From Caldilineaceae bacterium (lineage in GTDB: Bacteria > Chloroflexota > Anaerolineae > Caldilineales > Caldilineaceae): a stretch of 40,570 nucleotides of DNA. The notes under the pieces were generated by a model. The model was given only the letters and a program-made list of their open reading frames with translations, was not told the origin of the DNA and did not search any database. Positions 31,643 to 39,579 of the stretch are shown one piece after another. Location: the NCBI GenBank assembly GCA_019637695.1, contig JAHBVG010000061.1, positions 1 to 40,570 of the forward strand, written 5' to 3'. The stretch's first letter is position 1. Each line of letters begins with the position of its first letter. A program made the position numbers and the translations under genes.

Positions 31643-32218
31643 ATGAAGCTGGATGTTCATGGCCGTAACATTGAGGTCACAGATTGGATCCGAGAGTACG
31701 TTGAGAAGAAAGTGGATAAGCTTGATCGCTTTCTTCCAGAAGTTCGGGAGGCGCGAGCCGATCTGGTATATAGCGATACCCGAGCGGCTGCAGACCGGTA
31801 CACGGCGCAACTGACCATCTGGGCTAATGGACAGATCCTGAGGGCGGAGGAATCGACAGGTGACATCTTTGCCTCGATCGATGCCATTGTCGACAAAATG
31901 TACCGACAGATAAACAGGATGAAAGGGAAACGCGCCACGATCAAACGGCGCAGCGCCGTCGCCAGTGTAACAGAAGCAGAACTGGCCGCCACCTACCTGC
32001 CCGAAGAGGAAGAAACCGTTGAAGAGGAAGTCCGCGGCGAAATCGTGCGCACCAAACGCTTTGTCGTTCAGCCCATGTATGCCGAAGAAGCCATCGAGCA
32101 GATGGAACTGCTAGGGCATGATTTCTTCCTCTATTTCAACGTCGATGACAGCCAGATCCAGGTCGTCTACCGACGACGAGATGGGAATTACGGCCTGCTG
32201 CAACCACAGACGGTCTAA
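31643..32218 (+). CDS. hpf: Ribosome hibernation promoting factor, long form
   Basis: A 191-residue long HPF/YfiA-family protein. The N-terminal S30AE domain (1-105) begins MKLDVHGRNIEVTDWIREYV and contains the 'KLDRF' helix and an RMKGKRATIKRR basic segment that would sit in the 30S mRNA/tRNA channel. An acidic linker (PEEEETVEEEVRGE) leads to the C-terminal dimerisation domain (about 130-188: IVRTKRFVVQPMYAEEAIEQ, LGHDFFLYFN, VVYRRRDGNYGLL). The long form dimerises 70S ribosomes to 100S during stress or stationary phase. ATG 31643 follows AAAGGAG. A consensus promoter lies 170 bp upstream and a large hairpin follows the gene. Confidence 0.95.
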   Translation: MKLDVHGRNIEVTDWIREYVEKKVDKLDRFLPEVREARADLVYSDTRAAADRYTAQLTIWANGQILRAEESTGDIFASIDAIVDKMYRQINRMKGKRATIKRRSAVASVTEAELAATYLPEEEETVEEEVRGEIVRTKRFVVQPMYAEEAIEQMELLGHDFFLYFNVDDSQIQVVYRRRDGNYGLLQPQTV

Positions 32219-32235
32219 CCTCAAATATCTTGTAA

Positions 32236-32303
32236 GGGCACGGGTGGGGGCGGAAGCAAACGCCGGTTCCATAACGAGCTTTCTCCCGCCCCCACCCGTG
32301 CCC
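32236..32303. repeat. GC-rich hairpin element (18-bp arms), copy A
   Basis: GGGCACGGGTGGGGGCGG (32236-32253) and its exact complement CCGCCCCCACCCGTGCCC (32286-32303), with a 32-nt loop. It lies between the convergent hpf and hydrolase genes and may end both transcripts. The same arm, slightly changed, occurs at 38022-38091. Confidence 0.85.
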
Positions 32304-32321
32304 CTATGATCCAACAGACCA

Positions 32322-32945
32322 TTAACTTACGAACTCAATATCTGCTACACTGCGCGTCACCATCCCTGTGTAGAGCCAGGAGACCTGGCGCAGGGTCAGC
32401 GCTTGATCAAACTCGGTTAGCGCGGAGACGCCATCGGCAGGGACAACCACGTTGTACCAGCGCAGACCCGCCGAGGCAGCCGTGTGCAGCACGCAAATAC
32501 TCGCCACCGTCCCCACGATCACCAGATTTTCCACCTGCCAGACTTTAAGGTGATGCTCAAGCCAGGTGCCGTAGAAACCATCGTAGCGACTCTTCGGGCA
32601 GATAAGATCCTCGGCTGCAGGCGCTAACTCCTCGACAATCTCCCATCCCCACGTGCCCTGTTTACAGTGAGGCGGCCAGATCTTGTACTCTGGATCGTCG
32701 GCGAAATGGGTATCCTGTGTGTAAGCCACGCGCATACCCACCGTACGCGCCGATCCTAGCAGAGATTGGAGAATGGGGAGGGTTTCCACAGCGGTGGGGA
32801 CGACCAGCGATCCGCCTTCTTTCACGAAATCGTTCTGCATATCCACAATCACCAGCGCGGTTTTGGCCGCAGGCAACGTCACTGCGGATTGAAAATTGAT
32901 CTCCGGCACATCCACCTGTTGCGCAGGAATAAAGGGAACAGCCAT
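32322..32945 (-). CDS. Isochorismatase-family cysteine hydrolase (nicotinamidase-like)
   Basis: A 207-residue hydrolase. The catalytic triad is visible: D35 (LVIVDMQNDF), K118 (ICPKSRYDGF) and C151 (VGTVASICVLHTA), with a cis-peptide-type GTVAS turn before the Cys. Members include nicotinamidase, ureidoacrylate and biuret amidohydrolases and isochorismatase. The metal-binding DxHxxxH set of nicotinamidases is not obvious (DTHFADDPEYKIW), which favours an amidase of the RutB or biuret/N-carbamoyl type; this is tentative. ATG 32945 is preferred over GTG 32951 because GAGGAGG lies 6 nt before the ATG and would touch the GTG. Divergent from the metal regulator gene. Confidence 0.88.
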   Translation of the reverse strand: MAVPFIPAQQVDVPEINFQSAVTLPAAKTALVIVDMQNDFVKEGGSLVVPTAVETLPILQSLLGSARTVGMRVAYTQDTHFADDPEYKIWPPHCKQGTWGWEIVEELAPAAEDLICPKSRYDGFYGTWLEHHLKVWQVENLVIVGTVASICVLHTAASAGLRWYNVVVPADGVSALTEFDQALTLRQVSWLYTGMVTRSVADIEFVS

Positions 32946-33101
32946 GCTCACCTCCTCTGGTTCAAACGGACGATCACTTGCATTAGCCTAGCCTAGAGGA
33001 AAGGACATGTCAAAAGGGAAAAAGTTGCAGGTGGCAAGTTTACAAGTGGCAGGTAGATGAATCACAGTGCGCTCCCAGTCCCCGATCCCCAATTCTCCCT
33101 C

Positions 33102-33130
33102 TTGACAAATTCTCAAGACCCAACTAATAT
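33102..33130 (+). promoter_or_regulatory. Promoter of the DtxR-family gene, predicting a leaderless mRNA
   Basis: TTGACA at 33102-33107, 17-bp spacer, TAATAT at 33125-33130. A start 6-7 bp after the -10 falls at 33136-33137, the A of the ATG. No ribosome binding site is present, consistent with a leaderless message. Confidence 0.7.
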
Positions 33131-33145
33131 TTAGCCATGACTAAA
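33130..33145. promoter_or_regulatory. Putative metal-regulator operator overlapping the start codon
   Basis: TTTAGCCATGACTAAA: arms TTTAG/CTAAA, and the ATG lies in its centre. It overlaps the last base of the -10 box and the predicted transcription start, so binding would block transcription. A near-identical site precedes the metal transporter operon (33852-33867). The logic fits DtxR/MntR autoregulation. Confidence 0.65.
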
Positions 33146-33832
33146 AATTACCAAACTAAACTCGAAGGTCCCCTGACGCCGGCTCACGAAGATTACTTGA
33201 AGGCGATCTACGTCTTAGAAATGAACGGCGAGAAGGTGAATAATTCGGCGTTGGCCAACCACATGGGATTTGCCCCCGCATCTGCCACCAATATGGTGAA
33301 GAAGTTAGCGCAGTTAAATCTTGTTGAGTATGAACCTTATCAAGGGGTGCGCTTGACCCGATTGGGCCGACAAGTGGCGTTAGAAGTATTGCGCCATCAT
33401 CGCCTGCTCGAACTCTTCTTGCATGAGACCCTGGCGATGTCCTGGGATAAGGTTCACGAGGAGGCCGAAAAGTTGGAGCATGTCATGAGCGAAGCCCTGG
33501 AAGACGCCATTGCTACAGTTTTAGGCCACCCAACCGTGGACCCACACGGCGATCCCATCCCCAGCAAGGATGGACAGGTAGCGCGCCAACCAGGTGTTCC
33601 GCTCAGCGCTGTGGGCATTCACCAGGACTATATCCTCGTGCGCGTCCTTCATCAGGATCAAGAACGGTTACATTATCTCGGCAGTTTAGGACTCTACCCC
33701 GGCACGCGCATCAGCGTCTTAGAGCGCACCCCCTTTCATGGCCCTCTGCTGGTGGAGATCGAAGGGGAAAAACACGCCCTGGCCTTCGACATGGCTGAAA
33801 CACTGTTGGTTACATTGATTGATACATCTTGA
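33137..33832 (+). CDS. DtxR/MntR-family metal-dependent transcriptional regulator
   Basis: A 231-residue regulator with three parts. The N-terminal winged helix (about 12-72: HEDYLKAIYVLE, VNNSALANHMGFAPASATNMVKKL, YQGVRLTRLG) is typical of DtxR/MntR. The dimerisation/metal domain (about 75-145) has HHRLLELFLHETL, KVHEEAEKLEHVMSEAL and GHPTVDPHGDPIP, holding the conserved His/Glu ligands (H98-type, E and H of HEEAEKLEH, and PHGDPIP). The C-terminal SH3-like/FeoA domain is at 155-228. Such regulators repress metal uptake when Fe2+ or Mn2+ is bound. It is followed by a metal ABC importer carrying the same operator sequence, so control of that operon is strongly implied. Whether the metal is Mn, Fe or Zn cannot be decided. 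Confidence 0.93.
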   Translation: MTKNYQTKLEGPLTPAHEDYLKAIYVLEMNGEKVNNSALANHMGFAPASATNMVKKLAQLNLVEYEPYQGVRLTRLGRQVALEVLRHHRLLELFLHETLAMSWDKVHEEAEKLEHVMSEALEDAIATVLGHPTVDPHGDPIPSKDGQVARQPGVPLSAVGIHQDYILVRVLHQDQERLHYLGSLGLYPGTRISVLERTPFHGPLLVEIEGEKHALAFDMAETLLVTLIDTS

Positions 33833-33851
33833 TCTTTTTTTGGTCATAATT

Positions 33852-33867
33852 TTTAGCCACGGCTAAT
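33852..33867. promoter_or_regulatory. Putative operator of the metal ABC importer operon
   Basis: TTTAGCCACGGCTAAT, with perfect inner arms TTAGCC/GGCTAA. It matches the site on the regulator's own start codon (TTTAGCCATGACTAAA) at 12 of 16 positions. It lies 57 bp before the binding-protein ATG, directly after a CATAAT -10-like hexamer (33845-33850); no good -35 is seen. Confidence 0.65.
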
Positions 33868-33923
33868 CTTTTTTTTGAGAAGTCAATAATTCAACAACGG
33901 ATCGATTTAGAGGGAGACGAAGA

Positions 33924-34862
33924 ATGAGGTCGAAGATAACCCTGATATTGCTACTTTTTGTATTGGCCGGACTGATGGTTGGCTGTACGAATTCGCCTGG
34001 CGCAGCAGAGGATGACGGCCGATTGCGCGTCGTCGCCACCGTTGGGCAGATCGGTAATCTTGTGGAGATGATCGGAGGGGATCACCTTACGGTCACTACC
34101 TTGATGGGCGCTGGCGCCGATCCCCACCAATACGTCGCCACCGAAGGGGATGTGGAAACTTTACAGAACGCCGAGGTGATCTTCTACAACGGCAATTTTC
34201 TTGAGGCGCGCATGATGGGCATCCTGGAGCAGTTGGGAGAGCGCAAGCCGGTTGTCGCCGTCAGCGAACAGATCAACCCCGATCAGTTGCTGGAATGGGA
34301 AGCCTATCCCCAGTACAAGGATCCGCACATCTGGTTCAGCGTGCCGATTTGGCGAGAAGTTGCCGAGGTGATTCGCGATACTTTGATCGAGATCGACGCC
34401 GAACACGCTGAAAGCTATCGCAGCAATGCCCAGCGCTTACTGGCCGACATGGACGAACTTCACAGCTATGTCCAAGCGCAGGTGACGCAGATCCCAACGG
34501 AGCGGCGCATTCTCGTCACCGCGCACGATGCCTTCAACTACTTCGGACACACCTATGGCTTTGAGGTACGCGGTCTGCAAGGCTTAAGTACCGACTCGGA
34601 AGCCAGCACGGCCGATGTCCAAAACCTGGCCCGGTTCCTCGTGGAAAAGCAGATCCGGGCGATCTTTATCGAATCCTCGGTCCCTATCCGCAATGTGGAA
34701 GCGCTCAAAGAAGCTGCCGCCGCTCAAGGATGGGATGTCGAAATCGGCGGCGAGCTTTTTTCCGACGCTATCGGTACCCCTGGCACAGCCGAAGGAACCT
34801 ACATCGGCATGGTTCGCCACAACATCGACACCATTGTTTCGGCCCTGTTGGGCGAGGAGTGA
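33924..34862 (+). CDS. Metal (Mn/Zn/Fe) ABC transporter substrate-binding lipoprotein, cluster A-I
   Basis: A 312-residue ZnuA/TroA/PsaA-family protein. Signal with lipobox LMVGC (C21). The four metal ligands are clear: H68 (ADPHQY), H135 (KDPHIWF), H201 (VTAHDAFNYF) and D281 (FSDAIG). The His/His/His/Asp set is that of TroA-like proteins; PsaA/MntC Mn-binders have Glu at the third place. The His-rich loop of ZnuA is absent. This leaves Zn or Mn possible. GGGAG precedes ATG 33924. First gene of a four-gene importer operon, controlled by the adjacent DtxR-family protein, which favours Mn or Fe over Zn in practice. Confidence 0.93.
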   Translation: MRSKITLILLLFVLAGLMVGCTNSPGAAEDDGRLRVVATVGQIGNLVEMIGGDHLTVTTLMGAGADPHQYVATEGDVETLQNAEVIFYNGNFLEARMMGILEQLGERKPVVAVSEQINPDQLLEWEAYPQYKDPHIWFSVPIWREVAEVIRDTLIEIDAEHAESYRSNAQRLLADMDELHSYVQAQVTQIPTERRILVTAHDAFNYFGHTYGFEVRGLQGLSTDSEASTADVQNLARFLVEKQIRAIFIESSVPIRNVEALKEAAAAQGWDVEIGGELFSDAIGTPGTAEGTYIGMVRHNIDTIVSALLGEE

Positions 34863-34868
34863 GGAATC

Positions 34869-35681
34869 ATGAACGATCAGCAAAATGCGATTGAAGTTGA
34901 GGATCTTACCGTCGCCTACCACGAGCAGCCCGTCCTTTGGGACATTGACCTGCAAGTGCCCGAAGGCGCTTTGATGGCAATTGTCGGGCCCAATGGCGCT
35001 GGCAAGAGTACGCTGATCAAAACTATCTTGGGGTTAATGCACCCCGCCGCCGGGCAAGTGCGCATCTATGGCAAATCCTATGCAGAACAGCGCAAACTTG
35101 TGGGTTATGTTCCGCAACGCGGCAGCGTGGATTGGGATTTCCCCACGAGTGTACTCGATGTGGTGATGATGGGGCGCTATGGGCGGCTGGGCTGGTTCAA
35201 ACGCCCGGGCGTCAAAGAACGGGAGATGGCGCTAGAGGCGCTGGCGAAAGTTGGCATGGCAGACTACGCCCACCGCCAGATCAGCCAGCTTTCAGGGGGA
35301 CAGCAGCAACGCACCTTCCTGGCCCGCGCGTTGGTGCAGGATGCGCAGATCTATTTCATGGATGAACCCTTCCAGGGCGTCGACGCTACCACCGAGAAGG
35401 CCATCATCGCCATTCTCAAAGAATTGAGCGCAGCCGCCAAAACCGTGGTGGTGGTCCATCACGATCTGCAAACTGTACAGGAATACTTTGATCACGTGCT
35501 GCTGCTCAACGTGCGCCGCATTGCCGCCGGCCCGGTGGATCAAGTCTTCACCCAGGAGAATCTGCGCCGCACCTATGGGGGGCGGGTCGCCTTCACCAAT
35601 GGGACCGCCACACCTCATCCTCCAGCCGTGGACGCGCCAACCGGATTGCCCGGACTGCAAAAAGAGGCTGTGGGAGGCTGA
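34869..35681 (+). CDS. Metal ABC transporter ATP-binding protein
   Basis: A 270-residue ABC ATPase of the Mn/Zn/Fe (ZnuC/MntB/TroB) group: Walker A GPNGAGKST, Q-loop VPQRGSVDWDFPTSVLDVV (the 'R...DWdFP' block is typical of Mn/Fe-type members), signature LSGGQQQRTFLARAL, Walker B IYFMDEPFQGVD and switch His VVVHHDL. A Pro-rich tail (NGTATPHPPAVDAPTG) extends beyond the usual end. It starts 6 bp after the binding-protein stop and ends 2 bp before the first permease. Confidence 0.93.
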   Translation: MNDQQNAIEVEDLTVAYHEQPVLWDIDLQVPEGALMAIVGPNGAGKSTLIKTILGLMHPAAGQVRIYGKSYAEQRKLVGYVPQRGSVDWDFPTSVLDVVMMGRYGRLGWFKRPGVKEREMALEALAKVGMADYAHRQISQLSGGQQQRTFLARALVQDAQIYFMDEPFQGVDATTEKAIIAILKELSAAAKTVVVVHHDLQTVQEYFDHVLLLNVRRIAAGPVDQVFTQENLRRTYGGRVAFTNGTATPHPPAVDAPTGLPGLQKEAVGG

Positions 35682-35683
35682 TT

Positions 35684-36856
35684 ATGGATCTGTTTCACTT
35701 TCTGCCCAATCTCTTTTTCGATTACACGCTGCGCACGGTAGCCATGGGTGCGACGGTCCTCGGCATTGTCAGCGGGATGCTCGGCTCGTATGCCGTCCTG
35801 CGTCGCCAGAGTTTGTTGGGCGATGCCCTCTCGCATGCGGCGCTACCCGGGGTGATCCTCGGTTTCATTATCAGCGGGGGGATGAAAAGCCAGGTCGTCT
35901 TGATGTTAGGCGCTGCCGGCGCAGGATTAATCGCCATCCTCCTTTTGATTGGCATCAGCCGCTACACCCGCATCAAAGAGGACAGCGCGCTGGGCATCAT
36001 CCTTTCGGTCTTTTTTGGTTTCGGCCTGCTGCTGCTCTCCTATTTGCAGCGCAGTCCCGACGCCCGCCAGGCCGGACTGACCACCTTTCTCTTTGGTCAG
36101 GCGGCGACGCTGCTGCAACGGGATGTGATCGTCATGGCGCTCTTTGGCGGGGTGGCGCTGCTGATCATGATCCTCTTTTGGAAGGAGTTCAAACTGCTCA
36201 GCTTTGACCGCAATTTTGGGGCCAGCCTCGGCTTCCCCATGCAGATGTTGGAGATCCTGTTGACGGCGCTGCTGGTGATCGCCGTGGTGATCGGATTGCA
36301 GGCCGTGGGCGTGGTGCTGATGAGCGCGATGATCGTCGCCCCAGCCGCTGCCGCTCGCCAGTGGACCGACCGCCTGGGCGTGATGGTGCTGCTGGCAGGG
36401 ATCTTTGGGGCCATGGCTGGCGTCAGCGGCGCGGTGATCAGCAGCCTGGGTCGCGGACTCTCCACCGGCCCGGTGATTGTACTCTGTGTCAGCATGCTGG
36501 TGCTTTTCTCGCTCCTCTTCGCGCCCAACCGGGGGATCTTGTGGAACTGGCTGCGCCAGCGCCGTACGCGCCAGCAGTGGCAAAGCCACCAGATCCTCGA
36601 CAACCTTTATTGGATGGCCGCAGGGCACGACGATCTGGAATATCCTCATTCGGCAGTAGTACTCCAGGTGTTAGGGAAGGGTCGCCGGGATGTGCAGCAA
36701 AGCCTGCAACAACTGGCCGACGCCAAATTGGTGCGTCACATCGATGAGGATCGGTGGGCGCTCACGCCCAGTGGCATCGCCGCCGTCGAGAGCAGAGACG
36801 GCCATCAATCCGATCAGCCACCCTCTGGTAAGAACTATGCGAGGACCCAAAAATGA
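35684..36856 (+). CDS. Metal ABC transporter permease 1 with C-terminal winged-helix-like domain
   Basis: A 390-residue protein. Residues 1-285 are an ABC-3/ZnuB-type permease with eight or nine membrane segments: MLGSYAVLRRQSLLGDALSHAALPG near the N-terminus (recognised block), and AVGVVLMSAMIVAPAAAARQW towards the end. Residues about 295-380 are soluble: RRTRQQWQSHQILDNLYWMA, then VVLQVLGKGRRDVQQSLQQLADAKLVRHIDEDRWALTPSGIAAVES (quoted by blocks), a helix-helix-wing pattern like MarR/DtxR winged helices. Such tails are known in some MntC/TroC-like permeases. It might bind DNA, the regulator or metal; unproven. Its stop overlaps the next start by 4 bp. Confidence 0.9.
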   Translation: MDLFHFLPNLFFDYTLRTVAMGATVLGIVSGMLGSYAVLRRQSLLGDALSHAALPGVILGFIISGGMKSQVVLMLGAAGAGLIAILLLIGISRYTRIKEDSALGIILSVFFGFGLLLLSYLQRSPDARQAGLTTFLFGQAATLLQRDVIVMALFGGVALLIMILFWKEFKLLSFDRNFGASLGFPMQMLEILLTALLVIAVVIGLQAVGVVLMSAMIVAPAAAARQWTDRLGVMVLLAGIFGAMAGVSGAVISSLGRGLSTGPVIVLCVSMLVLFSLLFAPNRGILWNWLRQRRTRQQWQSHQILDNLYWMAAGHDDLEYPHSAVVLQVLGKGRRDVQQSLQQLADAKLVRHIDEDRWALTPSGIAAVESRDGHQSDQPPSGKNYARTQK

Positions 36857-37959
36857 CGACGACTCAAATCGAAATCCAATTGATTGCTGCTGTTGTGGCG
36901 GCGGCCTGCGCCCTGCCCGGCGTCTTTTTGGTGCTGCGGCGCATGGCGATGCTCAGCGACGCCATTAGCCATACGGTTCTGTTGGGCATTGTCATCGCTT
37001 TCTTCATTGCTGGTTCACTGGATTCGCCCCTGCTGATCGTAGGCGCGGCGGCCATGGGCGTGATCACCGTCAGCCTGGTGGAGCTGCTCAACCGCACGAA
37101 ACTTGTCAAAGAGGACGCTGCGATTGGCCTTGTCTTCCCGGCGCTTTTCAGCATTGCCGTCATCCTCATTTCGCGCTACGCCCGCGGCGTCCATTTGGAT
37201 GTGGATGCTGTGCTGCTGGGTGAACTGGCTTTTGCCCCCTTCGACCGCATCCAGATTTTAGGGTTCGATCTGCCTACCTCTCTGGCAATAATGGGCGGCA
37301 TCCTGGCGATCAACATCCTTGCGATTGGACTTTTCTACAAAGAACTCAAGATCGCTACCTTCGATCCTGGGCTGGCGGCCACGTTAGGCTTTTCGCCCGT
37401 GCTGATCCACTATGGGCTGATGGCCCTGGTCTCAATCACTGCTGTGGGCGCATTCGACGCTGTCGGCTCGATCCTGGTAGTGGCGTTGATGATTGCCCCA
37501 GCAGCGTCGGCCTATCTGCTCACCGACGATCTACGGCGGATGCTGGGGTTGAGTGCGGGGATCGGCGTCGCCAGCGCCATCATCGGCTATTGGATGGCCC
37601 GCGCCCTTGACGCCAATATTGCCGGATCCATGGCCACGGTGATGGGGATCGTCTTCCTGCTCATCTTCTTTTTTGCGCCGAATCGGGGGTTAATGGCAGT
37701 GGCGCGGCGACGCAGCCATCAGCGCTGGTCCTTTGCCCAGACGGCGCTGGCGATCCACCTCTTCAACCACGAGCGCACTGCCGCCGCCGTCGACGAGAAT
37801 CGCCTTGATCATCTGACCGAACACCTGCATTGGAGCCCGGACTTTGCCCGGCAGGTGGTGCAACAGGCGCAGCGTCGGCAGATCATCGGGCGCAGCAACG
37901 GTCATCTGATCCTTACGGAGGAAGGCCGCTCGCTCGCCCGGCAGATGCTGGAACGGTGA
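36853..37959 (+). CDS. Metal ABC transporter permease 2 with C-terminal winged-helix-like domain
   Basis: A 368-residue ABC-3 permease: LPGVFLVLRRMAMLSDAISH near the N-terminus, FDAVGSILVVALMIAPAASA as the conserved late loop, about eight membrane segments. The soluble tail (about 290-368: RRRSHQRWSFAQTALAIHLF, HLHWSPDFARQVVQQAQRRQ, GHLILTEEGRSLARQML) again has a winged-helix pattern ending in a 'LTxxG' wing, as in permease 1. The two permeases probably form the heterodimeric channel. ATG 36853 overlaps the previous stop (ATGA). Last gene of the importer operon. Confidence 0.9.
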   Translation: MTTTQIEIQLIAAVVAAACALPGVFLVLRRMAMLSDAISHTVLLGIVIAFFIAGSLDSPLLIVGAAAMGVITVSLVELLNRTKLVKEDAAIGLVFPALFSIAVILISRYARGVHLDVDAVLLGELAFAPFDRIQILGFDLPTSLAIMGGILAINILAIGLFYKELKIATFDPGLAATLGFSPVLIHYGLMALVSITAVGAFDAVGSILVVALMIAPAASAYLLTDDLRRMLGLSAGIGVASAIIGYWMARALDANIAGSMATVMGIVFLLIFFFAPNRGLMAVARRRSHQRWSFAQTALAIHLFNHERTAAAVDENRLDHLTEHLHWSPDFARQVVQQAQRRQIIGRSNGHLILTEEGRSLARQMLER

Positions 37960-38021
37960 TACAATTCACAGCGTCGATTGAAACCGGCGATTAAAATCAA
38001 GGGGTGTATTTTGACGTATTC

Positions 38022-38091
38022 TAAGGGCATGGGTGGGGGCGGGGAGCTGCTCGCCATGAACCATTGTTTGATTCCCCCACCCACGCCCTTA
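38022..38091. repeat. GC-rich hairpin element, copy B
   Basis: TAAGGGCATGGGTGGGGG (38022-38039) and CCCCCACCCACGCCCTTA (38074-38091): 17 of 18 positions pair, 34-nt loop. Its arm shares the GGGCAyGGGTGGGGGCGG sequence with copy A (32236-32303), while the loops differ. It ends 21 bp before the P450 start codon, so it would lie in that gene's leader or end the importer operon. Confidence 0.8.
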
Positions 38092-38112
38092 CTTATCAAA
38101 CAAGGAACTACC

Positions 38113-39507
38113 ATGACCCTGACCAAACCAAACATCAAAACGCCTCCGCCGCAATCCAACGGGGATCGGTTGCCGCCTGGCCCGAAGAGCAATCCATTTC
38201 TCCAAATCTTTTCCATGGTGACCCAAGGCGGCAGTTCCATAGAAGAGTTTCTCGAGGAGATTCCACGCTGGTTCGAGAACTACGGCGATGTCGTTCACGC
38301 CAGCGTTTTAGGGCGTAACCTGGTCTTCATCCGTCACCCAGAAGATATCTACGATGTGGTCCTACGCAAGGCTAACAGTCTACAAAAGGGACCAGATTAT
38401 ACGAACGAACGTTATGGTCTGGCCAGCTTTTTGGGCAATGGGCTGCTCACCAGCAACGGCGATTTTTGGAAGCGACAACGCAAACTTGTACAGCCAGCCT
38501 TCCATGTTCGGCGCATTGAAGGATACGCCGATATCATGGTCCAATACACAGCGGAGATGCTCAACCAGTGGCGTGACGGGCAAACGATCCAACTCGACGA
38601 TGAGATGTCCGCGTTGACGATGAAAATCGTAGCGACAAGCCTCTTCAGCGAGGATGTTTCCGCTGAAGTCGAAACTGTGGGATGGGCGATGAACGTGCTG
38701 CAATCTTTAATGACCTCTCCTGCTGTACTCTTCCCGGCGTGGGTGCCCACGCCGATGGAGAAGCGTCGCAGGCGCGCCGTCGCCGACCTGGATCGGATCG
38801 TCTACGGCTTTATCGCCGATTGGCGGCGCGCAGGCGTGGATCGGGGCGATCTGCTCTCGATGTTGATGCTCGCCACCGACGAAGAAGGCGGCGGCATGAG
38901 CGATGAACAGGTACGCGATGAACTCATCACCCTGTTGCTGGCAGGCCACGAGACCACAGCCAACGCGCTCAATTGGACTTTCTACCTGCTGTCACAGCAT
39001 CCTGAGGTTGAGGCGAAACTCCAGGCAGAGGTAGATCGCGTACTCGGCAAGCGCAGGGCAACGCTCGCCGATCTGGAGGATCTATTTTATACCCGCGCTG
39101 TTGTCGAAGAATCCATACGGCTCTATCCCCCGGCATGGAGTTTTGGCCGTCAGACCATCGAGCCGGTGGAGATCGGCGGGTACACGATCCCGAAGGGGTG
39201 GGAGATCAATGTGGTTTCGTACAGCGCCCACCGTGATCCGCGCTGGTGGGATTCACCGGAGACATTCCGCCCGGAGCGCTTTCTGGTTGAGGACCCGAAT
39301 CGGCCTAAGTATGCGTACATCCCCTTTGGCGGCGGGCCGAGGATCTGTATTGGCAACCACTTCGCCATGATGGAAGCACAACTGGCGTTGGCGACCGTTA
39401 CCCAACGCTGTCAATTGCGTCTTCAGCCCGGCGCTGTCGTTAAACCCTCGCCCAAGATCACCCTCGTTCCCAAAGACGGAATTCGGATGGTGGTGGAGAG
39501 GAGGTAA
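38113..39507 (+). CDS. Cytochrome P450
   Basis: A 464-residue soluble P450. A Pro-rich hinge (RLPPGPKSNPF) is near residue 20; C-helix WKRQRKLVQPAF; I-helix LLAGHETTANAL with the acid-alcohol pair; K-helix EESIRLYPPAW (ExxR); and the heme-ligand loop FGGGPRICIGNHFA with Cys412. The ExxR/PERF-type region (PETFRPERF) is present. No membrane anchor, so it needs external ferredoxin or flavodoxin partners; none is encoded nearby. It resembles the CYP102/CYP110/CYP4-like fatty-acid hydroxylase clan rather than actinobacterial small P450s, but the substrate is unknown. ATG 38113 has AAGGA 6 nt before it; the open frame upstream runs through hairpin copy B and is not used. Confidence 0.93.
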   Translation: MTLTKPNIKTPPPQSNGDRLPPGPKSNPFLQIFSMVTQGGSSIEEFLEEIPRWFENYGDVVHASVLGRNLVFIRHPEDIYDVVLRKANSLQKGPDYTNERYGLASFLGNGLLTSNGDFWKRQRKLVQPAFHVRRIEGYADIMVQYTAEMLNQWRDGQTIQLDDEMSALTMKIVATSLFSEDVSAEVETVGWAMNVLQSLMTSPAVLFPAWVPTPMEKRRRRAVADLDRIVYGFIADWRRAGVDRGDLLSMLMLATDEEGGGMSDEQVRDELITLLLAGHETTANALNWTFYLLSQHPEVEAKLQAEVDRVLGKRRATLADLEDLFYTRAVVEESIRLYPPAWSFGRQTIEPVEIGGYTIPKGWEINVVSYSAHRDPRWWDSPETFRPERFLVEDPNRPKYAYIPFGGGPRICIGNHFAMMEAQLALATVTQRCQLRLQPGAVVKPSPKITLVPKDGIRMVVERR

Positions 39508-39515
39508 TAGATATT

Positions 39516-39574
39516 GGGTATTGGGTATTGGTGTCACGTGATTCTCAATATCCAATATCTAATACCCAATACCC
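39516..39574. terminator. Inverted GGGTATT words between convergent genes
   Basis: GGGTATTGGGTATT (39516-39529) and AATACCCAATACCC (39561-39574), perfect over 14 bp, with related words in the loop (CAATATCCAATATC). No long T-tract. A likely bidirectional barrier between the P450 and SDR genes, built from word repeats. Confidence 0.6.
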
Positions 39575-39579
39575 TCTCC

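Noticed and set aside
33815..33850. A full promoter before the binding-protein gene
   Set aside because: CATAAT at 33845 has no -35 hexamer at acceptable spacing (candidates give 10, 20 or 24 bp).
34020..34862. Assigning the importer specifically to zinc (znuABC)
   Set aside because: The His/His/His/Asp ligand set also occurs in Mn-binding relatives, the His-rich loop is missing, and the adjacent regulator is DtxR/MntR-type rather than Zur.
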